DNA of 64,000 bases from Flavobacterium selenitireducens (GCF_014748335.1 NZ_JAAVIY010000002.1:1-64000), one strand, 5' to 3'; positions 8,637 through 18,498 are shown, counted from the stretch's first letter. Notes: a model not told the origin generated them from the sequence alone. Translations and numbers: made by a program.

Positions 8637-10532
8637 ATGAAAGACTCCGTCAAGGCCGCGTTTAAAAAATATGACATCTTAATTGTGTTCGTGTGCTTGC
8701 TGGGTACCTATCTGACCTTCCCGGGTTATTTTGCGCTGCATATATGGTCCCTGCCGCCCGAGGGCGAGGCTTGGACCTCACTCGACCCTTCGTGGCAGGT
8801 CGCAATGAACTATACCGACATCAAGCATCTTGTCTGGGGAAAGGACATTGCTTTTACTTATGGACCTTTGCATTACTTGGCTACGCGGAATCAATGGGGA
8901 TTGAGCAAATGGCCACTTTTTTTATACGATGTTTTCACCGCTATCAACTATTTCGCGATTTTTTATATATCGATCAAGAAATTCAGGAACGTGGGATTGG
9001 GAATACTTGCCATTGTTCTAATTATATTACTACATCCGTTTTGGATCGCGAGCGCCAAGGTGTTTGTGCTAACGGCTTTCCTGGTTTTTTGGATCAGACT
9101 GAGCCTAGATCAACCCAAGCCCATTTATTATGCTTTCCAGATTGTCCTGACTTCTCTGCTGTTTTTCGTGAAGTTCAATACAGGGTTGATCACCGTCATT
9201 CTTTTTCTTGCCGGGATTACCTATAATTTACTTACCAAGGATAAAAAATGGCGGTTTATAATTTATGGCATTCTACCGCTGCTTGCCATAGCACTTTTGC
9301 TCAAGCCGCTAAACGTGCACTTCGTAGGTTATCTTAAGTCGGGACTGGACGTGGTTTCCGGCTACAATGGAGTTATGTATTTCGACAGCGCGTTCAGCGG
9401 CGCAATAGGACATGTCATCGCCTGGATCATATTGCTCATTGGATTGCTTGCTTATTCTTATAAAGAAACCTACCGCACGCAATGGCTCAAGCTCGGGACG
9501 GTGTCTTTCCTGTTTTTTGGAACGGCGTATATTTTGTACAAGCAAGGGTTCACCCGTGCCGACAGTGGACACGTCGTCGAATTCTTCTTTTTCCTGCCGA
9601 TGTTTGTGCTTGCCATTCCTGAATTTTACCAGTCCAGGAACAAATGGGCCGTAGGCATTTTCTTCTTAAGTTTCATCATTCCTTTCCATTACCTGTTTAT
9701 CAAGGAAGATTATGAAATTGATACTTTAAAGTTTTCGAAAGCGGAATATTGGGAGAAATTTCCCGTGTATGATTATGATTCGGCCGTGTTGATGTATCAA
9801 AATCATATTCCGATGCCTGAGCCTATACTGGAGAAGATCGGGAATTCGACGGTCGACGTTTATCCATGGAACATCCAGGGATTGCTGGAAAACAAGCTCA
9901 ATTACCACGCCCGCCCGGTTTTACAGTCTTATGTGGCGTACACTAAATATCTTGAAGACTTAAATTTTGAGCATTATAACAATGCGGATACAGCGCCTGA
10001 ATTCGTAGTGTACCAACTTGCCACGATAGACGAGCGATATGCTATGTTTGACGAGTCCAAAACTACACTTGCGCTACTTAAAAATTACACTCCGGTCGAC
10101 ACGTATCAGGATGGAACAGGAACAAAATTACTGCTCCGAAAAGCCGCTAATTTTAAGCCGTTAAAGCTGGAAAAGGTTGGCGAATACGCAATGATGCTCG
10201 GCGATGGTTTGGTTCCGAAGGCCGACATTCTTTACGAAATCGAGGTTTACGACAACCTTTTGGGTAAATTTGTTTCACTGGTGCGGCATTCCTCCCCGTT
10301 GCAATTGAACATTCACACTGTTGACGGGCAAAGAAAGTCGTTCAGGACATCGAACGGTCTCTTGCAGTCAGGAATTTTCGGGAACTATTTCATCCAAAGC
10401 ACGGAAGATTACGGGAAGCTTTATTCCAATCCGGCTGTTCTGCCTGAAATTTCGTATTATAGCGTGACGCCTAAATATTCTTCGCACTACGGAGATAAAT
10501 TACGTATTACCGAATATAAAATCATTCATTAA
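8637..10532 (+). CDS. Polytopic membrane protein, possible GT-C glycosyltransferase
   Basis: 631 residues; not assigned to a named family. The N-terminal 370 residues hold about nine to ten hydrophobic spans. Directly after the first span is a loop with SLDPSW (D50) and FTYGPLHYL; an acidic residue in the first periplasmic loop is the hallmark of GT-C glycosyltransferases, so a lipid-linked sugar transferase is the working guess. Residues about 380-631 form a soluble, probably periplasmic, domain. It lies between two related SDR genes, and its stop overlaps the next ATG by one base (TAATG), so translational coupling is likely. Function is otherwise unknown. Confidence 0.6.
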   Translation: MKDSVKAAFKKYDILIVFVCLLGTYLTFPGYFALHIWSLPPEGEAWTSLDPSWQVAMNYTDIKHLVWGKDIAFTYGPLHYLATRNQWGLSKWPLFLYDVFTAINYFAIFYISIKKFRNVGLGILAIVLIILLHPFWIASAKVFVLTAFLVFWIRLSLDQPKPIYYAFQIVLTSLLFFVKFNTGLITVILFLAGITYNLLTKDKKWRFIIYGILPLLAIALLLKPLNVHFVGYLKSGLDVVSGYNGVMYFDSAFSGAIGHVIAWIILLIGLLAYSYKETYRTQWLKLGTVSFLFFGTAYILYKQGFTRADSGHVVEFFFFLPMFVLAIPEFYQSRNKWAVGIFFLSFIIPFHYLFIKEDYEIDTLKFSKAEYWEKFPVYDYDSAVLMYQNHIPMPEPILEKIGNSTVDVYPWNIQGLLENKLNYHARPVLQSYVAYTKYLEDLNFEHYNNADTAPEFVVYQLATIDERYAMFDESKTTLALLKNYTPVDTYQDGTGTKLLLRKAANFKPLKLEKVGEYAMMLGDGLVPKADILYEIEVYDNLLGKFVSLVRHSSPLQLNIHTVDGQRKSFRTSNGLLQSGIFGNYFIQSTEDYGKLYSNPAVLPEISYYSVTPKYSSHYGDKLRITEYKIIH

Positions 10533-11593
10533 TGAACATTTGCATCATAACGGGTTCATCAGGCCTTATCGGAAGCGAGTCCGTAGCTTTTTTTGCCGAT
10601 AAATTCGACAAGATCGTAGGCATCGACAACAATCTGCGCCAAGCTTTCTTTGGAGCCGACGCCTCTACGGAATGGAATACAAAAAAGCTGATTGAAACCA
10701 TCCCTAATTTCGAACATCACGCTGCGGACATACGCGATGAGTCTGCCATTGACGCGATTTTTGCGAAATACGGGAACGACATCAAGCTGATCGTCCACAC
10801 CGCCGCGCAACCCAGTCACGATTGGGCCGCTTCAGCACCATTTACTGATTTTACTGTAAATGCCAACGGAACGCTTAATTTGTTAGAGGCGACGCGAAAA
10901 CATTGTTCAGGCGCGGTTTTCATCTTTACCTCGACAAACAAAGTGTATGGGGATACGCCAAATTATTTGCCGCTGGTCGAACTTGAACACCGCTGGGAAA
11001 TCGACGAGGCGCACCCTTATTTTAAAAAGGGGATTGATGAGCAAATGAGTATAGATCAAACCAAACACTCGCTTTTTGGCGCTTCGAAAGTGGCTGCTGA
11101 TGTGTTGGTTCAGGAATATGGCAAATATTTCGGCATGAACACGGGCGTTTTTCGCGGAGGCTGCCTCACCGGGCCGAATCATTCAGGCACCAAACTGCAC
11201 GGATTTTTATCGTATTTGATGAAATGCGCCATTACCGGCGACAAGTACACGGTTTTCGGTTACCACGGCAAACAGGTTCGTGACAACATCCACAGCTGGG
11301 ATCTCGTGAACATGTTCTGGCATTTCTATCAGAATCCGAAACAAGGGGAAGTATATAACGCTGGAGGCGGACGTTTTTCCAACTGCTCGATGGCCGAAGC
11401 AATTGTGATGTGCGAGAGCATCACGGGTAAACCGATGAATTACGAATATACCGAAGCCAACCGCATAGGCGACCATATTTGGTGGATAAGCGATGTTTCG
11501 AAGTTTCAGCAACATTACCCGGATTGGACGTGGAAGTACGGTATCAACGATATCCTGACCCAAATCTATTCAGCCACGGTCGCCAAAAACTAA
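10532..11593 (+). CDS. CDP-paratose 2-epimerase-like SDR
   Basis: 353 residues. Rossmann motif GSSGLIG at 8-14, TAAQPSHDW near 90-98, and [21 protein letters not shown] and YNAGGG, all typical of the CDP-paratose/tyvelose 2-epimerase-like group. At the usual YxxxK position the sequence reads F182-G-A-S-K186, so the catalytic tyrosine is phenylalanine; T133/S134/T135 are present. Either this subgroup uses another base or the reaction differs from classical epimerisation. It is probably a cytoplasmic nucleotide-sugar enzyme for the polysaccharide made by this cluster. One-base overlap with the upstream membrane protein and one base before the methyltransferase gene: a tight operon. Confidence 0.8.
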   Translation: MNICIITGSSGLIGSESVAFFADKFDKIVGIDNNLRQAFFGADASTEWNTKKLIETIPNFEHHAADIRDESAIDAIFAKYGNDIKLIVHTAAQPSHDWAASAPFTDFTVNANGTLNLLEATRKHCSGAVFIFTSTNKVYGDTPNYLPLVELEHRWEIDEAHPYFKKGIDEQMSIDQTKHSLFGASKVAADVLVQEYGKYFGMNTGVFRGGCLTGPNHSGTKLHGFLSYLMKCAITGDKYTVFGYHGKQVRDNIHSWDLVNMFWHFYQNPKQGEVYNAGGGRFSNCSMAEAIVMCESITGKPMNYEYTEANRIGDHIWWISDVSKFQQHYPDWTWKYGINDILTQIYSATVAKN

Positions 11594-11594
11594 G

Positions 11595-12314
11595 ATGAGC
11601 TTAAGGACCAAGATAATACAGAAATTGCTACATCTCAACGAGGGCATTTTTTTCTATCCGAAACTTCGCAGATTCTATCGCGGCGTGCTGAAAAAAGAAA
11701 ACCCGCAGATTCTTGATATTGGCGCGAACAAAGGCCAGTCGATCGATTTTTTCCTTGGGATATTCCCAGCTGCGAACATTGACGCGTTCGAACCCAACCA
11801 GAAATTGTTCTCCATGTTGACTTTAAAGTATCGCGGCTTCGGAAATGTCAAGCTCCACAACCTTGGCGTGAGCAACATCAACGGGAAACTTGAGTTCAAT
11901 GAAAACGCGCTTGACGAGACGTCTACATTTGAAACGCTTAATTTTGATTCTGATTATTTAAAGAAAAAGGCCCGCATCCTGGGAATGGACGCCAAGGACA
12001 TTATCGTGGATCGCTACGAGGTAGAGGTGGTCAGGCTTAGCGATACAATCCGCGGAAGCGACAAAGCATACGACGTCCTGAAAATCGATGTGGAAGGGCA
12101 CGAGCTACAAGTGTTGCAGGGCTTATTCGACGAAAGTCAGCAAAGATGGCCCATTCGCTTCATACAGCTGGAAAGCCATAGCGACGATATGTACCTGAAC
12201 CACGATCGGCATTCGGAAATAGAAGACTTGTTGCGAAAAAACGGTTATGCGCGCCGGACAGAAATTAAACACGGATTTGGTAATTTTGCCGAAATAATAT
12301 ACGAACAACAGTGA
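11595..12314 (+). CDS. FkbM-family methyltransferase
   Basis: 239 residues. SAM-binding motif I is visible as LDIGANKGQSIDFF, followed by the acidic motif II (DAFEPNQK) and the FkbM signature LKIDVEGHELQVLQG. The family O-methylates sugars or polyketides; in this setting it most likely methylates a glycan residue. The gene starts two bases after the SDR stop, and its own stop (TGA) overlaps the GTG start of the next gene, so the three are surely co-transcribed. The acceptor is unknown. Confidence 0.85.
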   Translation: MSLRTKIIQKLLHLNEGIFFYPKLRRFYRGVLKKENPQILDIGANKGQSIDFFLGIFPAANIDAFEPNQKLFSMLTLKYRGFGNVKLHNLGVSNINGKLEFNENALDETSTFETLNFDSDYLKKKARILGMDAKDIIVDRYEVEVVRLSDTIRGSDKAYDVLKIDVEGHELQVLQGLFDESQQRWPIRFIQLESHSDDMYLNHDRHSEIEDLLRKNGYARRTEIKHGFGNFAEIIYEQQ

Positions 12315-13048
12315 AGTTAAGCATTGTCATTCCGGCTTATAACGAGGAAGAGTCGATAGCAGAAACCATTGACCAGATAGAGCAGGCGTTCGCCAAGGTA
12401 AATATCGATCACGAAGTTCTTATCGTTAACGATAATTCTAAAGACGGAACGCTCGAGGTCTTAAAACAGTTAGCGGCCAAATATCCGGCCGTTAAGTACG
12501 AGACCAACCTTGGGCCAAACGGGTTCGGATATGCCGTGCGTTATGGGCTTGACCGATTTTCGGGAGATTGCGTCGCGGTCATGATGGCTGATCTTTCGGA
12601 CTCACCTTACGATCTCATCCGGTATTACACGACAATGGTCGAAGGAGATTACGACTGCGTCTTTGGCAGCCGCTTCATGAAAGGCGGGCGAGTCATCGAC
12701 TATCCGTGGGTTAAGAAAATCATCAACAGGATCGCGAATTTCATAATAAGGATGGTAATGGGCATCCGTTACAACGATACCACGAACGCTTTTAAATTGT
12801 ACAAACGCGAAGTCATCGATGGCGTGAAACCTATTCTTGCGCCTCATTTTAATCTTACTATCGAATTGCCGCTCAAAGCGATTATCCGTGGTTATTCGTA
12901 TACGATCGTACCCAATTCCTGGACGAATCGAAAATACGGAGTTTCCAAATTGAAGATCAAGGAAATGGGAAGCCGATATTTTTTTATTTTGGTTTACTGC
13001 TTCGTAGAAAAGTATTTTTCAAGAGGGGATTATCAACGCAAGAAATGA
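12311..13048 (+). CDS. Family 2 glycosyltransferase, dolichol-phosphate-mannose-synthase type
   Basis: 245 residues starting at GTG (GTGA overlap with the FkbM gene). The N-terminus LSIVIPAYNEEESIAETID and VLIVNDNSKDGT are the GT-A nucleotide-binding motifs, and MMADLSDSPYD holds the DxD-like site. About 235-250 residues with no C-terminal membrane spans matches DPM1-like enzymes, which transfer a sugar from an NDP-sugar to polyprenyl phosphate on the cytoplasmic face. That would supply a lipid-linked donor for a GT-C enzyme such as the candidate at 8637, a sensible pairing (inference). Last gene of this sub-operon; a promoter for the following lipoprotein begins 46 bases later. Confidence 0.85.
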   Translation: MKLSIVIPAYNEEESIAETIDQIEQAFAKVNIDHEVLIVNDNSKDGTLEVLKQLAAKYPAVKYETNLGPNGFGYAVRYGLDRFSGDCVAVMMADLSDSPYDLIRYYTTMVEGDYDCVFGSRFMKGGRVIDYPWVKKIINRIANFIIRMVMGIRYNDTTNAFKLYKREVIDGVKPILAPHFNLTIELPLKAIIRGYSYTIVPNSWTNRKYGVSKLKIKEMGSRYFFILVYCFVEKYFSRGDYQRKK

Positions 13049-13094
13049 CAAAAAAAATATTTTTTAACCCTTTCGCCCAACAAAGGAAAAAGTT

Positions 13095-13102
13095 TACATT
13101 TG
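13095..13102 (+). promoter_or_regulatory. -7 box TACATTTG of the lipoprotein gene
   Basis: Perfect TAnnTTTG element 19 bases before the ATG at 13122. No clear TTG -33 at the usual spacing. It separates the lipoprotein transcript from the upstream sugar operon. Confidence 0.55.
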
Positions 13103-13121
13103 CTGAAAATTTAACAAAAAG

Positions 13122-13667
13122 ATGAAAACAAGAATTGCTATAGCGGCAGTAATGGCCATTGCGCTGTTTACAAGTTGTAAAGATGAGAAGTCGGTGGAAT
13201 CTTTGGAGGTTAAAAAGTCAGAAGTGACGAATGAAAATTTTAAGGTAACCCTCAATGTTATTGCAAAAAAAGACGATACTTTCAGCCTGTTTTACACCGA
13301 GGACGGAACATCCGATTTTAAAGCTGAACCTATTTGGGTAGGCGTTAAAGGAAGTGACGCTGAGCAGCAAGTGTTGTACAGCCTCCCTGCAGATGTTTAT
13401 CCGACGCAGCTCCGCATCGACCTGGGAATGAATAAAGATCAGCAAGATATTACCCTTAAGAATATCGGGCTTGAATATCAAGGTGGAAAGCGTGTCATTG
13501 CCGGTGCCGAAATGGGGAACTTTTTCCGAGCCGACGACTCAAAATGTACGTTTAATCCGGCAACCGGCGAAATCAAGGCATTGGTTAAGGATGGCGCGAG
13601 GCAGAATCCATCGTTATATCCGCACGAAGCCAATCTTGGCCCGGAATTGCAAAAGCTGGCAAAATAG
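13122..13667 (+). CDS. Small lipoprotein of unknown function
   Basis: 181 residues. Signal peptide ending in the lipobox LFTSC (Cys about 19), followed by a charged linker and a mixed beta-type domain ending with SLYPHEANLGPEL. I do not recognise a named family. It is monocistronic: its own -7 box lies upstream and a strong terminator downstream. The location between two polysaccharide operons suggests an envelope role, but nothing in the sequence gives a function. After removal of the signal it would be anchored in the inner or outer membrane. Confidence 0.75.
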   Translation: MKTRIAIAAVMAIALFTSCKDEKSVESLEVKKSEVTNENFKVTLNVIAKKDDTFSLFYTEDGTSDFKAEPIWVGVKGSDAEQQVLYSLPADVYPTQLRIDLGMNKDQQDITLKNIGLEYQGGKRVIAGAEMGNFFRADDSKCTFNPATGEIKALVKDGARQNPSLYPHEANLGPELQKLAK

Positions 13668-13688
13668 CCGTTTATAATACTGTCTAAG

Positions 13689-13734
13689 AAATGCTATTCA
13701 TTGTTGAAGAAATGAATAGCATTTTTTGTTTTTT
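13689..13734 (+). terminator. Strong Rho-independent terminator
   Basis: A perfect 14-bp stem (13689-13702 with 13711-13724, 8-base loop) is followed by a T-rich tract to 13734. It ends the lipoprotein transcript. Confidence 0.92.
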
Positions 13735-13898
13735 ACCTGCGAGCGCAATTAATATTCTTTTTGGCTGGCTGTAAACAAAAATAACGTGGGTTTATAAATT
13801 CCTGGTCAAGCCTTCGATCAGCACAATGGGCAACAAACGCGGCGTTCGGGGCCGTTGGTCTGTTAAACGCCCTATCCATGAAACATATAATTTTAGCA

Positions 13899-13906
13899 TA
13901 TCTTTG
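13899..13906 (+). promoter_or_regulatory. -7 box TATCTTTG of the Wzx operon
   Basis: Perfect TAnnTTTG element 17 bases before the ATG at 13924; no convincing -33 TTG. It would start the flippase / methyltransferase-like / polymerase / glycosyltransferase operon (13924-18498). Confidence 0.5.
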
Positions 13907-13923
13907 GCAGGATAAATGACTCT

Positions 13924-15195
13924 ATGCGTTTCCACAATATAAAGACTGCCATCAAAAGTGAAAAGTTGCATAAATTCTTCATTTACGGATTTGGGCAAGC
14001 GGTCAACCTCATCAGTCCTATTGTCGTAATACCTTACATCATAGGAGTCGTCGGTGAAAAAGGGCTTGGCAAAGCGGGTATGGGAATGTCTTTATCCTAC
14101 ATTCTGATAGTCGTCGTCGACTACTCTTCTTATATAAAGAGCGTGCGGGAAGTTGCGCTCAACAGGCAAAATCCAGACGTACTGAAAGCGACATTTGCGA
14201 CAGTATATCTCGCAAAATTCGTACTGTTGTTATTCGTCTTGGCGCTTATCTGCCTGAGCTGTTACCTGATTCCCTATTTCCGGTCAGAGCGCGCGCTTTA
14301 TTTATTGAGCATGTGTATCGTTCTGGGGCAGTTCCTCAACCCGACATGGTTTCTACAAGGAATAGAAGATTTCGTAAGTATCAGCGCCATTAACATACTT
14401 TCGAAAGCCATTTACCTGTTGGGCGTCCTGTTCTTTGTGGTTTCAGATTTCGATTACGTTTACGTAAATATGTGGCTTGGCTTAGGGCTGGTAATTCCGT
14501 CGCTTTTCGTGCTGATACGATTGGTTATCAGGTATAACGTGGGCTGGGAAAATCTCAGGTTATCATCGGCAAGGGAACTTATCAAACGGGATTTTACCTT
14601 TTGCATTTCCCAACTGTTATTCGCATTCCGGCAATATTCGCCAATTCTGATCATCGGAACCTTAGCCGGAACCGTCGTAGCCGGACAATTTAAAGTTATC
14701 GAGCAGATTGTGATGTTGTTCAGGACTTACTTCCAGACGGTTTTTAAATTCTCTCTCGGCATGGTGTCTTACGAGATCAATACAGATTTCAAACGCGGCC
14801 TGCGAACATGGAAGCGACTGAACGGTTATAATCTGCTCGCAGTCTCAATCGGTTTGTTGCTCACCGGGTTTTTCGCGGACGAAGTACTGCGTTTCTTTAA
14901 AGTGAGCTCGATTTTCCTTCCGCTTTACCACAGCTTGCTGCTACCGGCGCTAGGGATTCCATTTTTTATAGGAATCACTTTGGCACAGGAGCAATTATTG
15001 TTTAGTTTTGATAAGAACCGGGATTATATCCGAATTACGGTGTTCATAACGGCTATGAGCACGCTCTTGCTTTGCCTCGGATTGTGGAAAGCAGGACTAT
15101 ACGGCGCTCTTTTGTCTCTTTTGGTTTCCGAAGTGGTCCTGTGCCTGGTTTATCACCGCTATCTGCAACCGTTATTGAGGCAAAAGTCAAGCTGA
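13924..15195 (+). CDS. Wzx-type polysaccharide flippase
   Basis: 423 residues with about twelve hydrophobic spans and the N-terminal pattern (KFFIYGFGQAVNLISPIVVIPYIIGVVG) typical of MOP-superfamily O-unit flippases; residues near 225-245 include FRQYSPILIIG. The family moves undecaprenyl-diphosphate-linked oligosaccharide units from the cytoplasmic to the periplasmic side. It is first in an operon that also holds a candidate Wzy polymerase (16128) and a GT4 (17395), the expected partners in Wzx/Wzy assembly. A second, unrelated-looking flippase is encoded at 48995. Confidence 0.85.
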   Translation: MRFHNIKTAIKSEKLHKFFIYGFGQAVNLISPIVVIPYIIGVVGEKGLGKAGMGMSLSYILIVVVDYSSYIKSVREVALNRQNPDVLKATFATVYLAKFVLLLFVLALICLSCYLIPYFRSERALYLLSMCIVLGQFLNPTWFLQGIEDFVSISAINILSKAIYLLGVLFFVVSDFDYVYVNMWLGLGLVIPSLFVLIRLVIRYNVGWENLRLSSARELIKRDFTFCISQLLFAFRQYSPILIIGTLAGTVVAGQFKVIEQIVMLFRTYFQTVFKFSLGMVSYEINTDFKRGLRTWKRLNGYNLLAVSIGLLLTGFFADEVLRFFKVSSIFLPLYHSLLLPALGIPFFIGITLAQEQLLFSFDKNRDYIRITVFITAMSTLLLCLGLWKAGLYGALLSLLVSEVVLCLVYHRYLQPLLRQKSS

Positions 15196-15214
15196 AGAAA
15201 AACAAAAACGTTAA

Positions 15215-16126
15215 ATGAAAGACCTTTTAAGACGCTACTACAAGAAATTTTTCCAGAAGCTCAATTACGACGTCCACAAAAACCTGATGCTTACAGGAAA
15301 GCTCCTTGCAAAACAAAATTCCCAAATAAAATCGGCCTCGCTGGACGAAGTGGAGTTTCAGGTTTTTTCCCAACGAGGAGAAGACGGCGTAATTCAATAC
15401 CTGATCAGCCAGATCGAAATTCCAAATCCGATTTTTGTAGAATTTGGCGTAGAAACCTATACGGAATCCAATACGCGGTTTTTGCTCATGAACAATAATT
15501 GGTCAGGGTTGGTATTGGACGGAAGCAAAAGCAATATTGATTTCATCAAACAGGATTTCATCTACTGGAAATACGATTTGGTAGCACGACAGGCATTTAT
15601 CACGACCGACAATATCAACGCCATCATATCGGATTATACCAAAATCGAAGACATCGGGTTGCTCAGTGTCGACATAGATGGAAATGATTATTGGGTATGG
15701 GAAAGTATCGAATGTATAAAACCGCGCATAGTCGTCTGCGAATATAACTCGGTATTCGGAGGAGATTTAAAGCTGAGCATTCCCTATAAAGCTGACTTCG
15801 TACGTTCGGCTGCGCATTATTCGGAGTTGTACTTCGGAGCATCGCTTGCGGCATTTTGCCACCTGGCGGACAAGAAAGGCTATGACTTCGTAGGAACCAC
15901 AAAAGCGGGCGTAAACGCTTATTTTGTCCGCAAGGATTTGTCAGCCCCTTTTGCCACCTATTCGTCCCTTTCCGGATTCAACGAAACCGCAAATCGCGAC
16001 TCCAAGGACCGCACGGGAAAACTTGCGTTCTTACGACACGGTGAACGCCTTAATGAAATCGCCGAATTGCCTGCAGTAGATGTCGTATCTGGAGCATCAA
16101 AACGCTTGGCAGAATGGCTGTCGTAA
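15215..16126 (+). CDS. FkbM-like methyltransferase-fold protein
   Basis: 303 residues. The core contains FSQRGEDGVIQYL, IFVEFGVETYTESNTRFLL and LLSVDIDGNDYWVWESI, an arrangement like FkbM/class I SAM methyltransferases, but motif I is V-E-F-G-V-E rather than the standard DxGxxxG, so cofactor binding may be altered. It belongs to a group I have seen only in polysaccharide clusters and never with a proven activity. It is 19 bases after the flippase stop and one base before the next ATG. The likely role is modification of a sugar residue; catalytic competence is uncertain. Confidence 0.65.
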   Translation: MKDLLRRYYKKFFQKLNYDVHKNLMLTGKLLAKQNSQIKSASLDEVEFQVFSQRGEDGVIQYLISQIEIPNPIFVEFGVETYTESNTRFLLMNNNWSGLVLDGSKSNIDFIKQDFIYWKYDLVARQAFITTDNINAIISDYTKIEDIGLLSVDIDGNDYWVWESIECIKPRIVVCEYNSVFGGDLKLSIPYKADFVRSAAHYSELYFGASLAAFCHLADKKGYDFVGTTKAGVNAYFVRKDLSAPFATYSSLSGFNETANRDSKDRTGKLAFLRHGERLNEIAELPAVDVVSGASKRLAEWLS

Positions 16127-16127
16127 A

Positions 16128-17405
16128 ATGCCGATGGTAGAGACGTTAAAGAAATACCGTTTTCAGGAATATTTGCTTATCGGAAGCGCGCTCATCTTAT
16201 TGCTGAAAAGCTACGAGACGACATTTCTGTTCTGGGCAATGGCTGCCGTATTGTCGCTGCGGTTTCGCTATTCGCTGACCATGCTCAAAATTATGGGCGC
16301 CTACGGAGCTATTTTACTGATCGCCGCCGTGTCCTCATTTTTCTACGACCACCGGATTTATGACATATTCAGGGATTTGGCCTATCTACTCAAGCCTATC
16401 CTCGGGTTGATGATTGGCTACAACTGCGCCAAAGTAATGGGAAAAAAGGTGCTGAATGTCATTCTCAGCGCAGGGTTTCTTTTGGCGGTAATTCACCTGC
16501 TCACGCTGTTGTTTTATTTTGTTGTCGACGGAATACGCGATATGAACATGTTGCGTCTTTACGGTGGATATTTCGACGATCTCCAGATATATGTGCTGAT
16601 TTTCGTCATTTTCAGGAAGGAGCTAGGGATTGAAATATCGCAAAAGAAGGCTATCCTCATGCTGACGGTTGTCGGGATATCTACCGTGTTTTATCTCGCC
16701 AGGACGAATATCATCCAATTTTTCATACTGTTCTTTGCGATAAAAGGTTATTTACGACCGACACCACGAGCTATCCGTTCATTGCTGTTGATTTCGGCAG
16801 GTGTGTTGCTGGCGTACGGAGCAATATATATTTATAACCCAAAGCGAATGGGATCAGGATTGGACGCCTTCCTTTATAAGGTAAAGATCGCGCCAGTCGA
16901 ACCCTTCAAGACGAAGATTAACGAAGAGGACTGGAAAGACTGGAACGATAATTACCGATCGTTCGAAAATATCATTACCGTGCGACAAGTCAGCAGCGAA
17001 GGCTGGACAGCTATTGTATTTGGAAAAGGGATGGGCTCGACGATTGATTTAGGCCGGGAGCTCTGGACGAATGATCTGGAATTCATCCGCCATATTCCGA
17101 CGCTTCACAACTCATATATGACCGTTTTCCTTAAGTCCGGGCTTGTCGGCGTGCTACTACTGCTCTTTTCGATTTATCAGATACAGCGGCAGCCACGTTC
17201 AAGCGATCCCAGAATACGGGTCTACAATTATTTACTTACCGGAAGCGCAATTTATCTCATCCTTTCAAATTGGGTTTTTATGGGATTATACCTAAAGCTC
17301 GATAACAAGTCGATGGTCATCGGCGCATTGCTGGCTTATCGCGAACTATTATTAAGGGAGCGAAACACGAACAGAACTTATCCAGAAACGAATCATGCGG
17401 AATAG
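16128..17405 (+). CDS. O-antigen polymerase/ligase-like membrane protein (Wzy candidate)
   Basis: 425 residues from the ATG at 16128, chosen because an earlier in-frame ATG (16080) would overlap the previous gene by 47 bases. About ten to eleven hydrophobic spans with a large periplasmic loop (about 250-340) containing FGKGMGSTIDLG and HNSYMTVFLKSGLVGVLLLLF, the Wzy_C-type 'HNxY...GlvG' signature. The family joins oligosaccharide repeat units in the periplasm or ligates them to lipid A core. Placed between the flippase module and a GT4, polymerase is the best guess. The last 11 bases overlap the start of the next gene. Confidence 0.78.
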   Translation: MPMVETLKKYRFQEYLLIGSALILLLKSYETTFLFWAMAAVLSLRFRYSLTMLKIMGAYGAILLIAAVSSFFYDHRIYDIFRDLAYLLKPILGLMIGYNCAKVMGKKVLNVILSAGFLLAVIHLLTLLFYFVVDGIRDMNMLRLYGGYFDDLQIYVLIFVIFRKELGIEISQKKAILMLTVVGISTVFYLARTNIIQFFILFFAIKGYLRPTPRAIRSLLLISAGVLLAYGAIYIYNPKRMGSGLDAFLYKVKIAPVEPFKTKINEEDWKDWNDNYRSFENIITVRQVSSEGWTAIVFGKGMGSTIDLGRELWTNDLEFIRHIPTLHNSYMTVFLKSGLVGVLLLLFSIYQIQRQPRSSDPRIRVYNYLLTGSAIYLILSNWVFMGLYLKLDNKSMVIGALLAYRELLLRERNTNRTYPETNHAE

Positions 17406-18498
17406 AATCTTCGTAGACTGCCATGTATTCGACGGCGGCTTTCAAGGTACGCGAACCTATATCAAAGGCATTTATTCCGAGTTGATCAAGGACGCTGCAT
17501 TGCAATTTTTCCTCGGTGCGTCAGACATCGACAACCTCAGGAAAGAATTCGGGGATCACCCAAATGTAACGTACTTACAATATCCGCGCGGGAACAAGGT
17601 GAAGCGTTTGTTGTTCGACCTACCCAAAATGCTACAGAAGCATAAAATCGACATTGCCCATTTTCAGTATCGCGTTCCGCCGATAAAAGTCTGCAAGTAT
17701 ATTGTCACGACCCACGACGTGCTTTTCGAGGATTTCCCTGAATATTTTCCGAAGATGAATCGCCACATGAGTTTGTTGACTTACAGGTTCAGTGCGCGTG
17801 CAGCAGATCTCGTGCTCACTGTTTCGCCCTATTCCAAGCGTGAAATCGCGCAATATCTCGGCGTTCCCGATGCGGTGATTACGCCAAACGGTGTCGACCC
17901 GGTGTTTTTTGAGCCATACACAAAATCTGAGGTAAAAAAGCAAGTTGCGGAACAATTCGGGCTGCACAACTACCTGATTTATGTGAGCCGTCTTGAGCCG
18001 AGGAAAAAGCAACAGCTATTGCTCAAGCATTTCATCGACCTCAAGCTTTATGAAAGTCATGAACTGGTTTTTGTCGGGCACGAGACATTTGCGATGCCCG
18101 AACTTCACAAACTCCTCGAGAAAAGCACAGCCGAAATTCGCTCGAAAGTCAGGTTCATCGAGCATCTTGCGTTCGGCGACATGCTCAAACTGTTGCGCGC
18201 CTCGAAAGCATTTATTTATCCGTCGATCGCCGAAGGTTTCGGAATTCCGCCTTTGGAAGCAGCCGCCGCCAGAATCCCGGTGTTGTGTTCGAGCGAAACC
18301 GCGATGGCCGATTTCGATTTTTTTGCCGAGAATCTTTTCAATCCGTCAAAAGACGAGGAATTTTCAAATAAACTCAAACGCATCTGCGAACTGCCGCCAA
18401 ACGAGGAACATCTGCAAAAAATAAGCGACCAGATAGCCGCTCGTTATAACTGGAAAAATGCCGCGGGGATACTTACAGCGGCGCTTTCTAAAATCTGA
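17395..18498 (+). CDS. Family 4 glycosyltransferase
   Basis: 367 residues. GT-B fold: the N-terminal half carries GTRTYIKGIYSEL and ITPNGVDPVFF, and the C-terminal nucleotide-sugar site carries YVSRLEPRKKQQLLL and the E-x7-E motif in PSIAEGFGIPPLEAAA. It resembles mannosyl/rhamnosyl transferases of O-antigen clusters. It is a cytoplasmic enzyme adding a sugar to the lipid-linked repeat unit. Its start lies inside the 3' end of the polymerase gene. It is the last gene of the operon and converges on the oxygenase gene with abutting stops (18498/18499). Confidence 0.88.
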   Translation: MRNRIFVDCHVFDGGFQGTRTYIKGIYSELIKDAALQFFLGASDIDNLRKEFGDHPNVTYLQYPRGNKVKRLLFDLPKMLQKHKIDIAHFQYRVPPIKVCKYIVTTHDVLFEDFPEYFPKMNRHMSLLTYRFSARAADLVLTVSPYSKREIAQYLGVPDAVITPNGVDPVFFEPYTKSEVKKQVAEQFGLHNYLIYVSRLEPRKKQQLLLKHFIDLKLYESHELVFVGHETFAMPELHKLLEKSTAEIRSKVRFIEHLAFGDMLKLLRASKAFIYPSIAEGFGIPPLEAAAARIPVLCSSETAMADFDFFAENLFNPSKDEEFSNKLKRICELPPNEEHLQKISDQIAARYNWKNAAGILTAALSKI

